A DNA stretch of 59,720 nucleotides from Planctomycetia bacterium (GTDB lineage: Bacteria; Planctomycetota; UBA8108; UBA1146). The stretch covers positions 1 to 59,720 of the forward strand of contig JAAXJX010000011.1 of NCBI GenBank assembly GCA_012269595.1, read 5' to 3'. The position numbers were made by a program, and so were the translations under genes. The notes below the pieces were generated by a model. That model had not been told where the DNA came from. It searched no databases and saw only the letters and a program-made list of their open reading frames with translations. Within the stretch, counting starts at the first letter, position 1; every line of letters starts with the position of its first letter. This document shows positions 1 to 7,246 of this stretch, piece after piece.

Positions 1-2
1 TT

Positions 3-1553
3 CACGATCCTTCCGAGCTGCCCGATCTGGAGGAAGCGGTCGACATGATCCTTGCCGTTCGCGATGCGGGAGGAACCGTCGGTGTCTTTGGGGACTACGA
101 TGTCGATGGCATCAGTGGCAGTGCCATTCTTCAGGAGGTCTTTCGTCATCTGGGAATCCAGGTGACCTGCCGCTTGCCCCATCGGGTGAGAGAGGGCTAT
201 GGCCTCAGCAAAGTCGCCGTGGAAGAGTTTGCCGAACAGGAAGTGGACCTGATCGTCACCGTTGACGGCGGCAGCAATGATGCGGAAGCGATCCAGCTCG
301 CTCAGGAGTTGGGGCTGGAAGTGATCGTCACCGACCACCATCAGGTGATGAACCCTTCCGAGGGAATCCTGCTGGTGCACCCGGACCGTCCCGATCAGGA
401 GTGTCTCTCCGTCGGACTCTGTGGTGCGGGAGTCGCCTACAAGCTGGCCTGGGCCGTGGCCCGGGAAGCGGGAGGGGGGGGAGCCGTCGACGAGGCGACC
501 CGGGACCTCCTCATCGAGATGGCCGGATTTGCTTCTCTGGGTACCGTTGCCGACGTCGTGCCGCTGACCGGTGAGAACCGGATCATCGTCCGCCATGGTC
601 TGAAGATCCTTCAGTCGACCCGTCGACCGGGGCTGGAAGCACTGATGGACCAGTGCAACATCGACCGTACGAAAATTTCCTCCACCGATATCGGATTTCG
701 CATCGCTCCCCACCTGAATGCGGCGGGACGCATCGACGATGCCACCGCGGCACTCGAACTGCTGACCACCGCGGACTCCCAGCGGGGCAAGGAACTCGCC
801 CGTGAGATGGGGAATCTCAATCGTCGCCGCAAGGAGATCGAGGATGAGATGGTCGAGGCGTGTGTCGAGGAAGTGGAAGAAGGAAAGCACCCGGAAGAGG
901 GGCCGCTGGTGTTTGCCCGAGAGGGCTGGCACACCGGAGTCGCCGGAATTGTGGCGAGCCGCATCAGTGAACGGCAGGGGAGGCCCACCTGGGTTCTCTG
1001 CATCGACGGCGATGAAGCCCGGGGTTCAGGCCGGGGATTCCCCGAATGGTCACTGGCGGAGATGTACCCGCTGATGGAACCGATCGTCAAAAGGGTCGGT
1101 GGTCACGCCGCTGCCGGGGGGACCACCGTGGCAGTCGATCAGATCGAGACTCTGCGTTCCGCCCTTCTCCAGAGTGAGGCGGATCGGGAGCAGGAGAGGG
1201 ATGTGCCTCCCCGGTATTACGATGGAACCCTGACCGCGGCGGATCTGACGATGACTCTGGCCGAACATTTGGAATGCCTGGCTCCCTTTGGAGAGGGCAA
1301 CCGCGAGCCGGTCTTCCGCATCGAAGGGCTGCGACTGGATGGTGATCCCCGTCTGGTCGGTGAACAGCAGGCCCACATTCAGGCCCACTTCCGGGGAGAA
1401 GGGGTCCGTATCCCTTCCATCTGGTTCCGCGCTGCAGGCCGTGCCCATGAATTGACCCGCGGGGGAGAAGTGGTGCTGATGGCCCGTATCGGCATCAATG
1501 ATTTCCGCGGTCGCCACCTGCAGCTGCAGATCGTCGACTGTCTCGAAGACTGA
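3..1553 (+). CDS. recJ: Single-stranded-DNA exonuclease RecJ, 5' truncated by the window edge
   Basis: RecJ degrades single-stranded DNA 5' to 3' in recombination and repair. The reading frame is open from base 3, so the true start lies outside; 516 residues are visible of a family usually 560-600 long. The DHH phosphoesterase core is clear: GDYDVDG near residue 31 of the fragment, the VTVDGG motif, and VTDHHQ, the Asp-His-His signature that binds Mn2+. AGRIDDA follows, and then the DHHA1 motif GGHAAAGG in the C-terminal half. The final ~120 residues correspond to the OB-fold DNA-binding domain. The second motif reads VDGG where VDNG or VDCG is common; the Asp ligand is kept. It stands just upstream of the pilin promoter region on the same strand. 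Family assignment is firm; only the N terminus is unseen. Confidence 0.96.
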   Translation, partial: HDPSELPDLEEAVDMILAVRDAGGTVGVFGDYDVDGISGSAILQEVFRHLGIQVTCRLPHRVREGYGLSKVAVEEFAEQEVDLIVTVDGGSNDAEAIQLAQELGLEVIVTDHHQVMNPSEGILLVHPDRPDQECLSVGLCGAGVAYKLAWAVAREAGGGGAVDEATRDLLIEMAGFASLGTVADVVPLTGENRIIVRHGLKILQSTRRPGLEALMDQCNIDRTKISSTDIGFRIAPHLNAAGRIDDATAALELLTTADSQRGKELAREMGNLNRRRKEIEDEMVEACVEEVEEGKHPEEGPLVFAREGWHTGVAGIVASRISERQGRPTWVLCIDGDEARGSGRGFPEWSLAEMYPLMEPIVKRVGGHAAAGGTTVAVDQIETLRSALLQSEADREQERDVPPRYYDGTLTAADLTMTLAEHLECLAPFGEGNREPVFRIEGLRLDGDPRLVGEQQAHIQAHFRGEGVRIPSIWFRAAGRAHELTRGGEVVLMARIGINDFRGRHLQLQIVDCLED

Positions 1554-1565
1554 GAGTGTTGAAAG

Positions 1566-1623
1566 GTGACGGAAATCGTCACTTTGACACAGAGGGTCGT
1601 CACAAAGTGACACGGAGCGTCAC
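1566..1623 (+). promoter_or_regulatory. Phased GTGAC/GTCAC boxes, probable enhancer-binding-protein site
   Basis: Three GTCAC boxes begin at 1578, 1599 and 1619, about two helical turns apart. Facing GTGAC boxes begin at 1566 and 1607, so the palindrome GTGAC-N7-GTCAC occurs twice, at 1566-1582 and 1607-1623. GACAC occurs at 1586 and 1609. The block ends about 110 bases upstream of the -24 element of the sigma-54 promoter, where an NtrC-family activator would bind. In Pseudomonas, PilR binds repeated GTGTC-type boxes upstream of pilA; GACAC is the same word on the other strand. The binding protein is an inference. The rest of the 1554-1869 gap holds the promoter and pilin leader. Confidence 0.6.
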
Positions 1624-1731
1624 ATCTTCCCCCTGGCGTCAGCATCCGGTTTCACTCCTGTAGGCCGGATTGGGTCTTTAAGTTTATTCATTTTAATAAC
1701 TTATGAAAAATATCCGGATTTGGCCCCGGTC

Positions 1732-1748
1732 TGGCCCGCCCCTTGCCA
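1732..1748 (+). promoter_or_regulatory. Sigma-54 (-24/-12) promoter of the pilin genes
   Basis: TGGCCCG-N4-TTGCC matches the sigma-54 consensus TGGCACG-N4-TTGCA. The invariant GG (1733-1734) and GC (1745-1746) are separated by exactly 10 bases. Transcription should start near 1758, giving a leader of about 110 bases before the first pilin gene. Sigma-54 control of major pilin genes is established in Pseudomonas, Myxococcus and Geobacter, which fits the downstream gene and the enhancer-like boxes upstream. Confidence 0.72.
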
Positions 1749-1770
1749 TAGATCCCCCGTGACGCGGATC

Positions 1771-1789
1771 GGGCTTCGGAGCAAAGCCC
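1771..1789 (+). other. Hairpin in the pilin leader
   Basis: GGGCTT (1771-1776) pairs with AAGCCC (1784-1789) around a 7-base loop, in the untranslated leader predicted from the sigma-54 promoter. It may stabilise the 5' end of the pilin mRNA. No function can be shown from sequence alone. Confidence 0.4.
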
Positions 1790-1869
1790 TTCCCCGCCGA
1801 TCGGGCCAGGTGGCCCTCACTGATTTTTGATTTTCAACACGCTCCGGGACAGTCATGGGAGGAAAAACC

Positions 1870-2319
1870 ATGAACAACGTGAACAAGAACAACAACCAGG
1901 GATTCACCCTGATCGAACTGATGATCGTCGTTGCCATCATCGCCATCATCGCTGCCATTGCGATTCCGAATCTGCTCAATGCCAAGATGGCGGGAAATGA
2001 GGCCGCAGCTGTTTCCAGCCTGCGTACCCTCAGCACCGTTTGTGAGCAGTCCCGCAATCGTGACCTTGCCGGCGCTTACCCGGCTTCTCTGGCCGAGTTG
2101 GGTTCCGAGAACTACATCGACGTCACCTTTGCTGAAGCTGACGATGCTGCAAATCTGAAGAGCGGCTACTTCTTCACCTACACCGTCAGCGGTTCCAACT
2201 GGAACTGTGTGGCCTCCCCCGGAAGCGTGGGAACCGACGGCGGCCTTTACTTCCGTGTCAGCCAGACCGGCGTGATCGAGAAGTCTGCCGACAACACTAC
2301 CTGGGTTCCGATCCAGTAA
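1870..2319 (+). CDS. pilA: Type IV major pilin-like protein 1
   Basis: Structural subunit of a type IV pilus, inserted in the inner membrane, cleaved and N-methylated by a prepilin peptidase, then polymerised. The 149-residue product has an 11-residue leader ending in Gly, cleavage before Phe, FTLIE with Glu5, and a hydrophobic helix to about residue 35. A conserved GNEAAAVSSLRTL stretch follows, as in deltaproteobacterial and acidobacterial-type pilins. Two Cys (TVCEQ and NWNCVA) could form a disulfide. The start at 1870 is preferred over an in-frame ATG at 1855 because GGGAGGA (1857-1863) lies 7 bases upstream. It is the first gene after the sigma-54 promoter and is followed by a strong hairpin, as expected for the more abundant subunit. 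Calling it the major pilin is an inference. Confidence 0.88.
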   Translation: MNNVNKNNNQGFTLIELMIVVAIIAIIAAIAIPNLLNAKMAGNEAAAVSSLRTLSTVCEQSRNRDLAGAYPASLAELGSENYIDVTFAEADDAANLKSGYFFTYTVSGSNWNCVASPGSVGTDGGLYFRVSQTGVIEKSADNTTWVPIQ

Positions 2320-2340
2320 CCAAGACCTGTCTCGGAGATC

Positions 2341-2369
2341 GGGGAGGGACTGCAGGGCAGTTCCTCCCC
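2341..2369 (+). terminator. Strong hairpin between the two pilin genes
   Basis: GGGGAGGGACTGC (2341-2353) and GCAGTTCCTCCCC (2357-2369) form a 13-bp stem with one G-T pair and a 3-base loop, followed by only a short T-rich stretch. It could be a partial terminator or an mRNA 3' stabiliser that raises the first pilin relative to the second. Confidence 0.65.
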
Positions 2370-2422
2370 TTCTCTCCATCCAGATTTATTCACAGGGGTT
2401 TTTTCAGGGATGAGGTGAAAAC

Positions 2423-2848
2423 ATGAAGAATCCAGAAAACGGCTTTACGCTTCTCGAGCTCATGATTGTGGTGGCTGTGATTGCCATTATTGCCGGAATG
2501 GCGATTCCCAACCTGATTACGAGCATGAATGGTGGCAGGGAAGCCGCAGCGATCGGTTCGATGAGAACCCTATCGACCGCAGCGGAGCAATATCGATTGC
2601 GCCAGGGGGTCTACCCGACCGACCTGACCGATCTGGCTGCCGTCGATCCCGCACTGGTGGACTCGGAACTCGCCAACGGTCTGCGCAATGGTTACAACTT
2701 TGAGCTCACCGGCCAGCAGAGCACCTTTGACTGCAACGCCAATCCCACCTCAGACAACGGCTCTCGATACTTCTACGTTGACGAGTCCGGCGTGATTCGC
2801 CAATCCGCTTCCGGGGCCGCAGGGCCCACCGACAACCCCGTCGGCTAG
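2423..2848 (+). CDS. Type IV pilin-like protein 2
   Basis: A second type IV pilin or minor pilin of 141 residues. It has a very short 7-residue leader (MKNPENG), cleavage before FTLLE with Glu5, and the same hydrophobic helix design as the first pilin. A similar REAAAIGSMRTLSTAAEQY segment follows, then a GSRYFYVDESGVIRQS-type C-terminal strand typical of this pilin class. The ribosome binding site GAGGTG precedes the ATG. Only one Cys (FDCNAN) is present, so the disulfide possible in pilin 1 cannot form. It lies 100 bases behind pilin 1, with a strong hairpin in between, and probably shares its promoter at lower dose. It looks like a diverged tandem duplicate; a minor or alternative pilin role is inferred. 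Confidence 0.86.
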   Translation: MKNPENGFTLLELMIVVAVIAIIAGMAIPNLITSMNGGREAAAIGSMRTLSTAAEQYRLRQGVYPTDLTDLAAVDPALVDSELANGLRNGYNFELTGQQSTFDCNANPTSDNGSRYFYVDESGVIRQSASGAAGPTDNPVG

Positions 2849-2855
2849 GTTTGGA

Positions 2856-2879
2856 GGAGCCGCAGAGTTTCGCGGCTCC
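2856..2879 (+). terminator. Hairpin after the second pilin gene
   Basis: GGAGCCGC (2856-2863) pairs perfectly with GCGGCTCC (2872-2879). There is no T tract, so it is at best a weak or factor-assisted terminator, or an mRNA end stabiliser, separating the pilins from rpe. Confidence 0.5.
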
Positions 2880-2946
2880 GTTGACTCCACGGGGCAGGGG
2901 TCTACGATGCTTTCAGGGTCACGGGTGTGACCCTGGAAGGGTCCGC

Positions 2947-3696
2947 ATGTCCTCCGATTCGTCGATCTCCCTCTCTGATTTCGCCACTCGCCGGCAGGCA
3001 CACGGGGTCGATCCCCGTGCCGATCAGCCCGCCGCTGGACGCTTGGCACCCAGCATCCTCTCTTCCGATTTCAGTCGCCTGGCCCGGGACGTGGAACACG
3101 TCATAGGTGCGGGGGCAGACTGGATCCACGTCGATGTCATGGACGGGCACTTCGTTCCCAATCTGACCATCGGTGCACCGGTTGTCAAATCCCTGCGTCA
3201 GGCCACCGACGGATTCCTCGATGTGCATCTGATGATCGATGAGCCGGATCGTTACATGGGGGACTTTATCGAAGCGGGATCGGACATGGTCACCTTCCAT
3301 ATCGAAACCGGAAAAGACCCGCGACCGATCCTCGACCAGCTGCATCAGGCGGGTCGTCTGGGTGGTCTGGCGATTCGTCCGATGACCCCGGTGGAAGAGA
3401 TCCTGCCCTACGTTCCCGAGTGTGACATGATTCTCGTCATGACGGTGGAACCTGGATTTGGCGGCCAGTCCTTCATGGAAGAACCGCTGCAGAAGATTGC
3501 CGCGATCCGTGAAGTGGCGGCACCGGGTCTGGAAGTTCAGGTGGATGGCGGCATCACCGTCGACACGCTGCCCCAGGCCCGCGATGCGGGAGCCAACGTC
3601 TTTGTCGCTGGCAGCGCCGTCTTCAAGGGGGACGATGTCACCGGTAATGTGGTCGCTCTCAAGGAAGTGATCTGTGAGGGGAGACCCACAGTATGA
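2947..3696 (+). CDS. rpe: Ribulose-phosphate 3-epimerase
   Basis: Interconverts ribulose 5-phosphate and xylulose 5-phosphate in the cytosolic pentose phosphate pathway. The TIM-barrel signatures are all present: LAPSILSSDFSRL, HVDVMDGHFVPN with the catalytic Asp and metal His, DVHLMIDEPDRY, VMTVEPGFGGQ, VDGGI with the second catalytic Asp, and AGSAVF for phosphate binding. The start at 2947 has a GGAAGG-like site upstream and gives 249 residues, with about 30 extra N-terminal residues before the conserved LAPSIL; the upstream open frame is probably untranslated. The stop overlaps the accD start in ATGA, so the two genes are translationally coupled. Function is secure; the exact start is less so. 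Confidence 0.95.
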   Translation: MSSDSSISLSDFATRRQAHGVDPRADQPAAGRLAPSILSSDFSRLARDVEHVIGAGADWIHVDVMDGHFVPNLTIGAPVVKSLRQATDGFLDVHLMIDEPDRYMGDFIEAGSDMVTFHIETGKDPRPILDQLHQAGRLGGLAIRPMTPVEEILPYVPECDMILVMTVEPGFGGQSFMEEPLQKIAAIREVAAPGLEVQVDGGITVDTLPQARDAGANVFVAGSAVFKGDDVTGNVVALKEVICEGRPTV

Positions 3697-4535
3697 ACGA
3701 CGTCCCACGCCAGGAGAATCGCCCTTCGCGCCGCCGCGACATGCCCAGTGGTCTTTGGACCCGCTGTCCGGGCTGTACCAAAATGATCTACAAGAATCTG
3801 GTGGTGGAACGGGGGAATGTCTGCCCCGAGTGTGATTTCCACTTTCCCATCACCAGCGATGAGCGCATTCGCAATCTTTGCGATCCCGACACCTTCGTCG
3901 AGTATCTGGCGGACCTTTCGCCAGCAGATCCTCTGGGATTTGTCGCCCGCCGTTCCTACGAGGAGCGGGTCAGGGAAACCCGGGAGAAGACCGGACTCAA
4001 GGAAGCGTGCATCGTGGGCCGTGCCGAGATCGGCGAAGTGCCGGTGGTGATCGGCGTCAGTGATTCCCGTTTCCTGATGGGCTCGATGGGTTCGGTCGTC
4101 GGCGAAAAGATCGCCCAAAGCATCGAACTGGCCCGCGAGGAAGGGCGTCCCTTCATCTTCGTCAGTGGATCCGGAGGCGGAGCGCGCATGGACGAGGGCA
4201 TGTTCTCGTTGATGCAGATGGCCAAGACTTCTGCAGCGATCCAGCGATTGCATGAGGCGGGGGGACTCTTCGTCAGCATTCTCACGAACCCGACGATGGG
4301 TGGCGCGATGGCGAGCTTCGCGGCGCTGGGGGATGTGATTCTGGCAGAGCCGAAGGCGCTGATCGGTTTCGCCGGTCCGACCGTCATCAAGCAAACGATC
4401 AACACCGATCTGCCCGAGGGCTTCCAGTCCTCCGAGTTCAACCTTGAGCACGGCTTCATCGATCAGGTGGTCGATCGTCAGGAGATGCGCAGCACCCTGA
4501 TCCGGCTTCTGGCCTATTTTTGCCAGGAAGCCTGA
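3693..4535 (+). CDS. accD: Acetyl-CoA carboxylase carboxyltransferase subunit beta
   Basis: Beta half of the carboxyltransferase that moves CO2 from biotin to acetyl-CoA to make malonyl-CoA, the first step of fatty acid synthesis. The N-terminal zinc ribbon is intact (Cys25, Cys28, Cys44, Cys47). The crotonase-like core has the VSGSGGGARMDEG oxyanion-type glycine loop, MGGAMASFA and the LIGFAGPTVIKQT segment typical of AccD. The length of 280 residues is normal. It overlaps rpe by four bases (ATGA); this pairing is unusual, since accD often sits with folC or accA. No accA is in the window, so the alpha subunit must be encoded elsewhere. Confidence 0.97.
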   Translation: MNDVPRQENRPSRRRDMPSGLWTRCPGCTKMIYKNLVVERGNVCPECDFHFPITSDERIRNLCDPDTFVEYLADLSPADPLGFVARRSYEERVRETREKTGLKEACIVGRAEIGEVPVVIGVSDSRFLMGSMGSVVGEKIAQSIELAREEGRPFIFVSGSGGGARMDEGMFSLMQMAKTSAAIQRLHEAGGLFVSILTNPTMGGAMASFAALGDVILAEPKALIGFAGPTVIKQTINTDLPEGFQSSEFNLEHGFIDQVVDRQEMRSTLIRLLAYFCQEA

Positions 4536-4634
4536 TTCAGATCGCTTTTTCGCCTTTTTTCTCAAGTTTCCCGGTTTCCCTGCCGAAGTATCAGCATGGG
4601 CAAAGAAAGCCCGCCAGCAGAAGGGGAAACCGAC

Positions 4635-5018
4635 ATGCAACGCCAAAGAATCCTCGTCCTCGGACTCGACCGTGATGCGGCTTACGCCATTCGCAACATC
4701 TTTGAGTTTGAGCGCCACGACATCGACGTCTGTACCGAAATGGAACTGGCCCGGGAAGTTCTCATCGAGAGAAACTACGACCTGGTCATCGTCGATGCCC
4801 GCGTCTGCAAAAGCGAAGAGTTTGATCTGGTCGATTTCCAACTCGATCGCGGCCTTGATACGCCGATCATCGTTCTCGGTAGCGAGAACACCGGATTGCG
4901 TCGCAGTCTGCGCAGTCGTCAGGGGCTGGAAGTGGTCCATGTCGATCTGGACGGGCACCAGTTGCTGGAAACGGTCAATACCTGGAGTGAGCGGGAAACC
5001 GCTGAAGTCAGCGGCTGA
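4635..5018 (+). CDS. Degenerate response-regulator receiver domain protein
   Basis: A stand-alone receiver-like domain of 127 residues. The CheY-like pattern of strands is visible: ILVLGLD at the start, DLVIVDARV with Asp54 in the phosphoacceptor position, and TPIIVLGS. The usual acidic pair after the first strand is reduced to one Asp. The conserved Lys near the last strand is missing; the sequence there is VVHVDLDGHQL. Phosphorylation by the normal mechanism is therefore doubtful. The start at 4635 follows AAGGGGA; an upstream in-frame ATG at 4596 lacks support. It lies directly before a diguanylate cyclase, separated by a terminator, and may be functionally linked to it. It could instead be a phosphorylation-independent docking domain. 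Confidence 0.7.
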   Translation: MQRQRILVLGLDRDAAYAIRNIFEFERHDIDVCTEMELAREVLIERNYDLVIVDARVCKSEEFDLVDFQLDRGLDTPIIVLGSENTGLRRSLRSRQGLEVVHVDLDGHQLLETVNTWSERETAEVSG

Positions 5019-5054
5019 TCCTGCTGTCGCCCTCCAACCTGAATGATAGAATGG

Positions 5055-5086
5055 CCTCCGGGTGCGCATGCATCCGGAGGTTTTTT
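5055..5086 (+). terminator. Intrinsic terminator overlapping the next gene's ribosome binding site
   Basis: An 11-bp stem (5055-5065 with 5070-5080, one G-T pair) closed by the loop GCAT is followed directly by six T residues. This is a textbook intrinsic terminator for the receiver gene. The 3' arm ends in CGGAGG, and its GGAGG (5076-5080) is the Shine-Dalgarno sequence of the diguanylate cyclase, 7 bases before the ATG at 5088. The hairpin can therefore both end upstream transcription and hide the ribosome binding site. Confidence 0.85.
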
Positions 5087-5087
5087 G

Positions 5088-5987
5088 ATGTCCTATCTGC
5101 AACGGTTCCGCGATATGGAAGCCCAGGGGGTCGATATTCTGGCGCTCCTCGCCGGAGACCAGACCCTCGATGATACCCGTCTGGAGACCCTCTCCCGACT
5201 GCTGGGGCCGCTGAATCAGGACTATCATGCTGATCTGATCGAACTGCTCACCCATGAGCGCCACGATCCGGAGCGGGCCAGAGACCTTTGGCGCGGCATC
5301 GTTCAGCACAAAAAGGAGATGGAGCGCGCTCTCGGACGCCCGGTGGGGGTGCGGGTGGCTGCGGCCGATTACCTCATTCATGACCGGCAGGTTCTGGAAG
5401 CTCCCCGACTGATCTCCCGCAAGCCTCTGACGGACATGATGAAGCAGGTCACCCTTGATCCCCTGACTCAATTGCCCAATCGCCGTCAGCTGGATGACAT
5501 CCTGCGCCGTGAGCTGAAACGGGCCCGTCGATATGGTGGCCGCTTTACGGTTCTGCTCATCGATCTTGATCTTTTCAAATCCATCAATGATGGCCATGGG
5601 CACATCGCCGGTGACATGGTCCTGCAGGAGATCTCTCGCCGACTGCAGTCCGCCATTCGTGAGACCGATACCCTCGGTCGCTGGGGTGGAGACGAGTGGC
5701 TGATGGTCCTGCCGGAAACCGCTCCCGAAGATGCCCTGATCCTGACTCGAAGGCTGCGCAAGGATGTCCGTGAAAAGTCGGTAATCCTCGGTGATGGAAC
5801 CGGTGTTCAAACCAGTATCTCGATTGGCCTCAGCGGCTACCCGGGGCAAGGCCGAACGATTCAGGATCTGGTGGGCGAGGCGAGTGAAGCCCTGCGCAGC
5901 GCGAAGGGTTCCGGACGCGATGCGGAAGGATACCTGCCACTCAAGGGTTCATCCGGTTCTTCCCAGTCAGGATCTGTGACCGATTAG
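5088..5987 (+). CDS. Diguanylate cyclase (GGDEF domain)
   Basis: Makes cyclic di-GMP from two GTP. The C-terminal GGDEF domain is complete: DPLTQLPNRR at its entry, the DLDLFKSINDGHGH metal and base-binding segment, and the active-site loop GGDEW at residues 200-204, with Trp in the fifth, variable position. An RETD sequence five residues before GGDEW matches the RxxD product-inhibition site. The N-terminal ~125 residues are helical and match no domain I recognise; no membrane segment is seen, so it should be cytosolic. The start is fixed by GGAGG 7 bases upstream, inside a terminator hairpin. c-di-GMP commonly controls type IV pili and biofilm, and pilin genes lie 2 kb upstream; the link is inferred. 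Confidence 0.92.
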   Translation: MSYLQRFRDMEAQGVDILALLAGDQTLDDTRLETLSRLLGPLNQDYHADLIELLTHERHDPERARDLWRGIVQHKKEMERALGRPVGVRVAAADYLIHDRQVLEAPRLISRKPLTDMMKQVTLDPLTQLPNRRQLDDILRRELKRARRYGGRFTVLLIDLDLFKSINDGHGHIAGDMVLQEISRRLQSAIRETDTLGRWGGDEWLMVLPETAPEDALILTRRLRKDVREKSVILGDGTGVQTSISIGLSGYPGQGRTIQDLVGEASEALRSAKGSGRDAEGYLPLKGSSGSSQSGSVTD

Positions 5988-6051
5988 CCTTCACGATTTC
6001 GCCCTGTTATCATCCTTCCCGGTTGCCAGGCCCGCAGATCAGGAGTCAGGG

Positions 6052-6375
6052 ATGAAGTCTGAAGGATTGAGAAAATTCATGCTGTTGGGCCTGCTGTTTT
6101 TGTGTTCCTGCAATGCAGAACTGCATTCCAGTGGTTTCGGAACTGTGGGAATCGGACCGGGCCATCCAGCCTGGAAGCAAAATCTGGGGCGTGGCCGAGT
6201 CCTGTCCTGCGAAAAAGGGGACCTGGAGGAAAAAGGGATCCTGAAGCTGGATGGGAAAGTCATCCGCTATACCCAGAGAGATGGGACTCAACAGGTCAGG
6301 TACGAATACACCAATGAAGAAGTTGAGATCTATGTCGATGGTGAATTGGCCTATAAAAGCAGGGCCAAAGATTAG
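6052..6375 (+). CDS. Putative small lipoprotein
   Basis: A 107-residue protein of unknown function. The N terminus has a short positive region, a hydrophobic stretch (MLLGLLFL) and LCSC, a plausible lipobox with Cys at about residue 20, so it is probably exported and lipid-anchored. The rest is short, charged and strand-rich, with ILKLDGKVIRYTQ and EEVEIYVDGELAYKS suggesting a small beta domain. The ATG has AGGAG about 10 bases upstream. It sits between the diguanylate cyclase and an FkbM methyltransferase, all on the + strand. I do not recognise the family. Confidence 0.65.
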   Translation: MKSEGLRKFMLLGLLFLCSCNAELHSSGFGTVGIGPGHPAWKQNLGRGRVLSCEKGDLEEKGILKLDGKVIRYTQRDGTQQVRYEYTNEEVEIYVDGELAYKSRAKD

Positions 6376-6441
6376 AGTTTCAGTCTTGAAAGACCTGGCG
6401 AGTCGATTCAAGCCTTGCATTCTTGGTAAGGGGAGCAACCG

Positions 6442-7215
6442 GTGATCCGGGTGATTCTGCAGGTTTTCAAAAACTACCTCTTTCAAAAAAGTATCAGTCC
6501 CAAAGATTGGGCCCGATACTTTTTTGCGGGCAAGGGGCAGTTGATTCAGATTCGCATCAATGGGATTCCGGTGTGGATTCGCAAGGGGAGTCCTGATCTC
6601 TATGTTGCACTGGGGTGTCTGTATGGAGAGTTTGAGATTCTTCGCAGAGCCTGTCCCGCAGATTACGACGGTGTCATCGTTGATGCGGGAGGATATACAG
6701 GTCTTTCCGCACTCGCACTCAGAAGACTTTTTCCAGAAGCACAGATCGTCGTCATTGAACCCGCACTTGAGAATCTGGATCTGCTGAAGAAAAATCTGTC
6801 GACGATGAAAAACCTTCGCATCATTCATGGGGCATTGGTTGGTCGGGACAAGGGACCGATCCAGTTGAAAAATCGGGGAACCGGTGAGTGGGGCTTCACC
6901 GCTGTTGAGCGCCCACTCGATAACGCAGATGCTCCCACGATGCACTCGGTTCCGGCGGTCACTCTGGGATCTCTGGGGCTGGAACCTTCGGAAATCGGTA
7001 TTCTGAAACTGGATATCGAAGGTGGAGAATACGATCTGTTTTTCCACGATCGCGAATCACTGAATCAGGTGGGGGTGGTCTACGCAGAACTCCATGACCG
7101 GATCATCTCCGGGTGCAGTGATCTCTTTTTCGAATACTCCAAAGAGAGAACCCTGATCAAATGTGCCGGAGAAAAGTTTTTATCGGTCAGGGAAGGTGAG
7201 GCTGTCCGCGGATAG
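6442..7215 (+). CDS. FkbM-family methyltransferase
   Basis: An S-adenosylmethionine-dependent O-methyltransferase of the FkbM family; relatives methylate polysaccharides, lipids or polyketides. The Rossmann core is visible: VIVDAGGYTGLSALAL (SAM-binding motif I), VVIEPALEN, NLRIIHGALVG, and the family mark LKLDIEGGEYDLF near residue 193. At 257 residues the length is normal. GTG at 6442 follows AAGGGGAG, a strong ribosome binding site. The substrate cannot be told; a GT-C-like membrane protein encoded convergently next door makes surface glycans or lipids plausible, but no glycan gene cluster is present here. Confidence 0.85.
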   Translation: MIRVILQVFKNYLFQKSISPKDWARYFFAGKGQLIQIRINGIPVWIRKGSPDLYVALGCLYGEFEILRRACPADYDGVIVDAGGYTGLSALALRRLFPEAQIVVIEPALENLDLLKKNLSTMKNLRIIHGALVGRDKGPIQLKNRGTGEWGFTAVERPLDNADAPTMHSVPAVTLGSLGLEPSEIGILKLDIEGGEYDLFFHDRESLNQVGVVYAELHDRIISGCSDLFFEYSKERTLIKCAGEKFLSVREGEAVRG

Positions 7216-7246
7216 CCCAGAGTGTCCCTGCTGATGACTGTTGAGA

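Noticed and set aside
1722-1737. A second sigma-54-like GG-N10-GC at 1722-1735
   Set aside because: The spacing fits but the -12 half reads CTGGCC rather than TTGC; the element at 1732-1748 is far better.
1855-1869. ATG at 1855 as the start of pilin 1
   Set aside because: It lies inside the region of the Shine-Dalgarno for ATG 1870 and would give an atypical leader start.
3537-5849. A 770-codon open frame on the minus strand
   Set aside because: It runs antisense across four well-supported genes (rpe, accD, receiver, cyclase) and their gaps, has no recognisable domain and no ribosome binding site. Codon bias of the sense genes leaves few stops in this frame.
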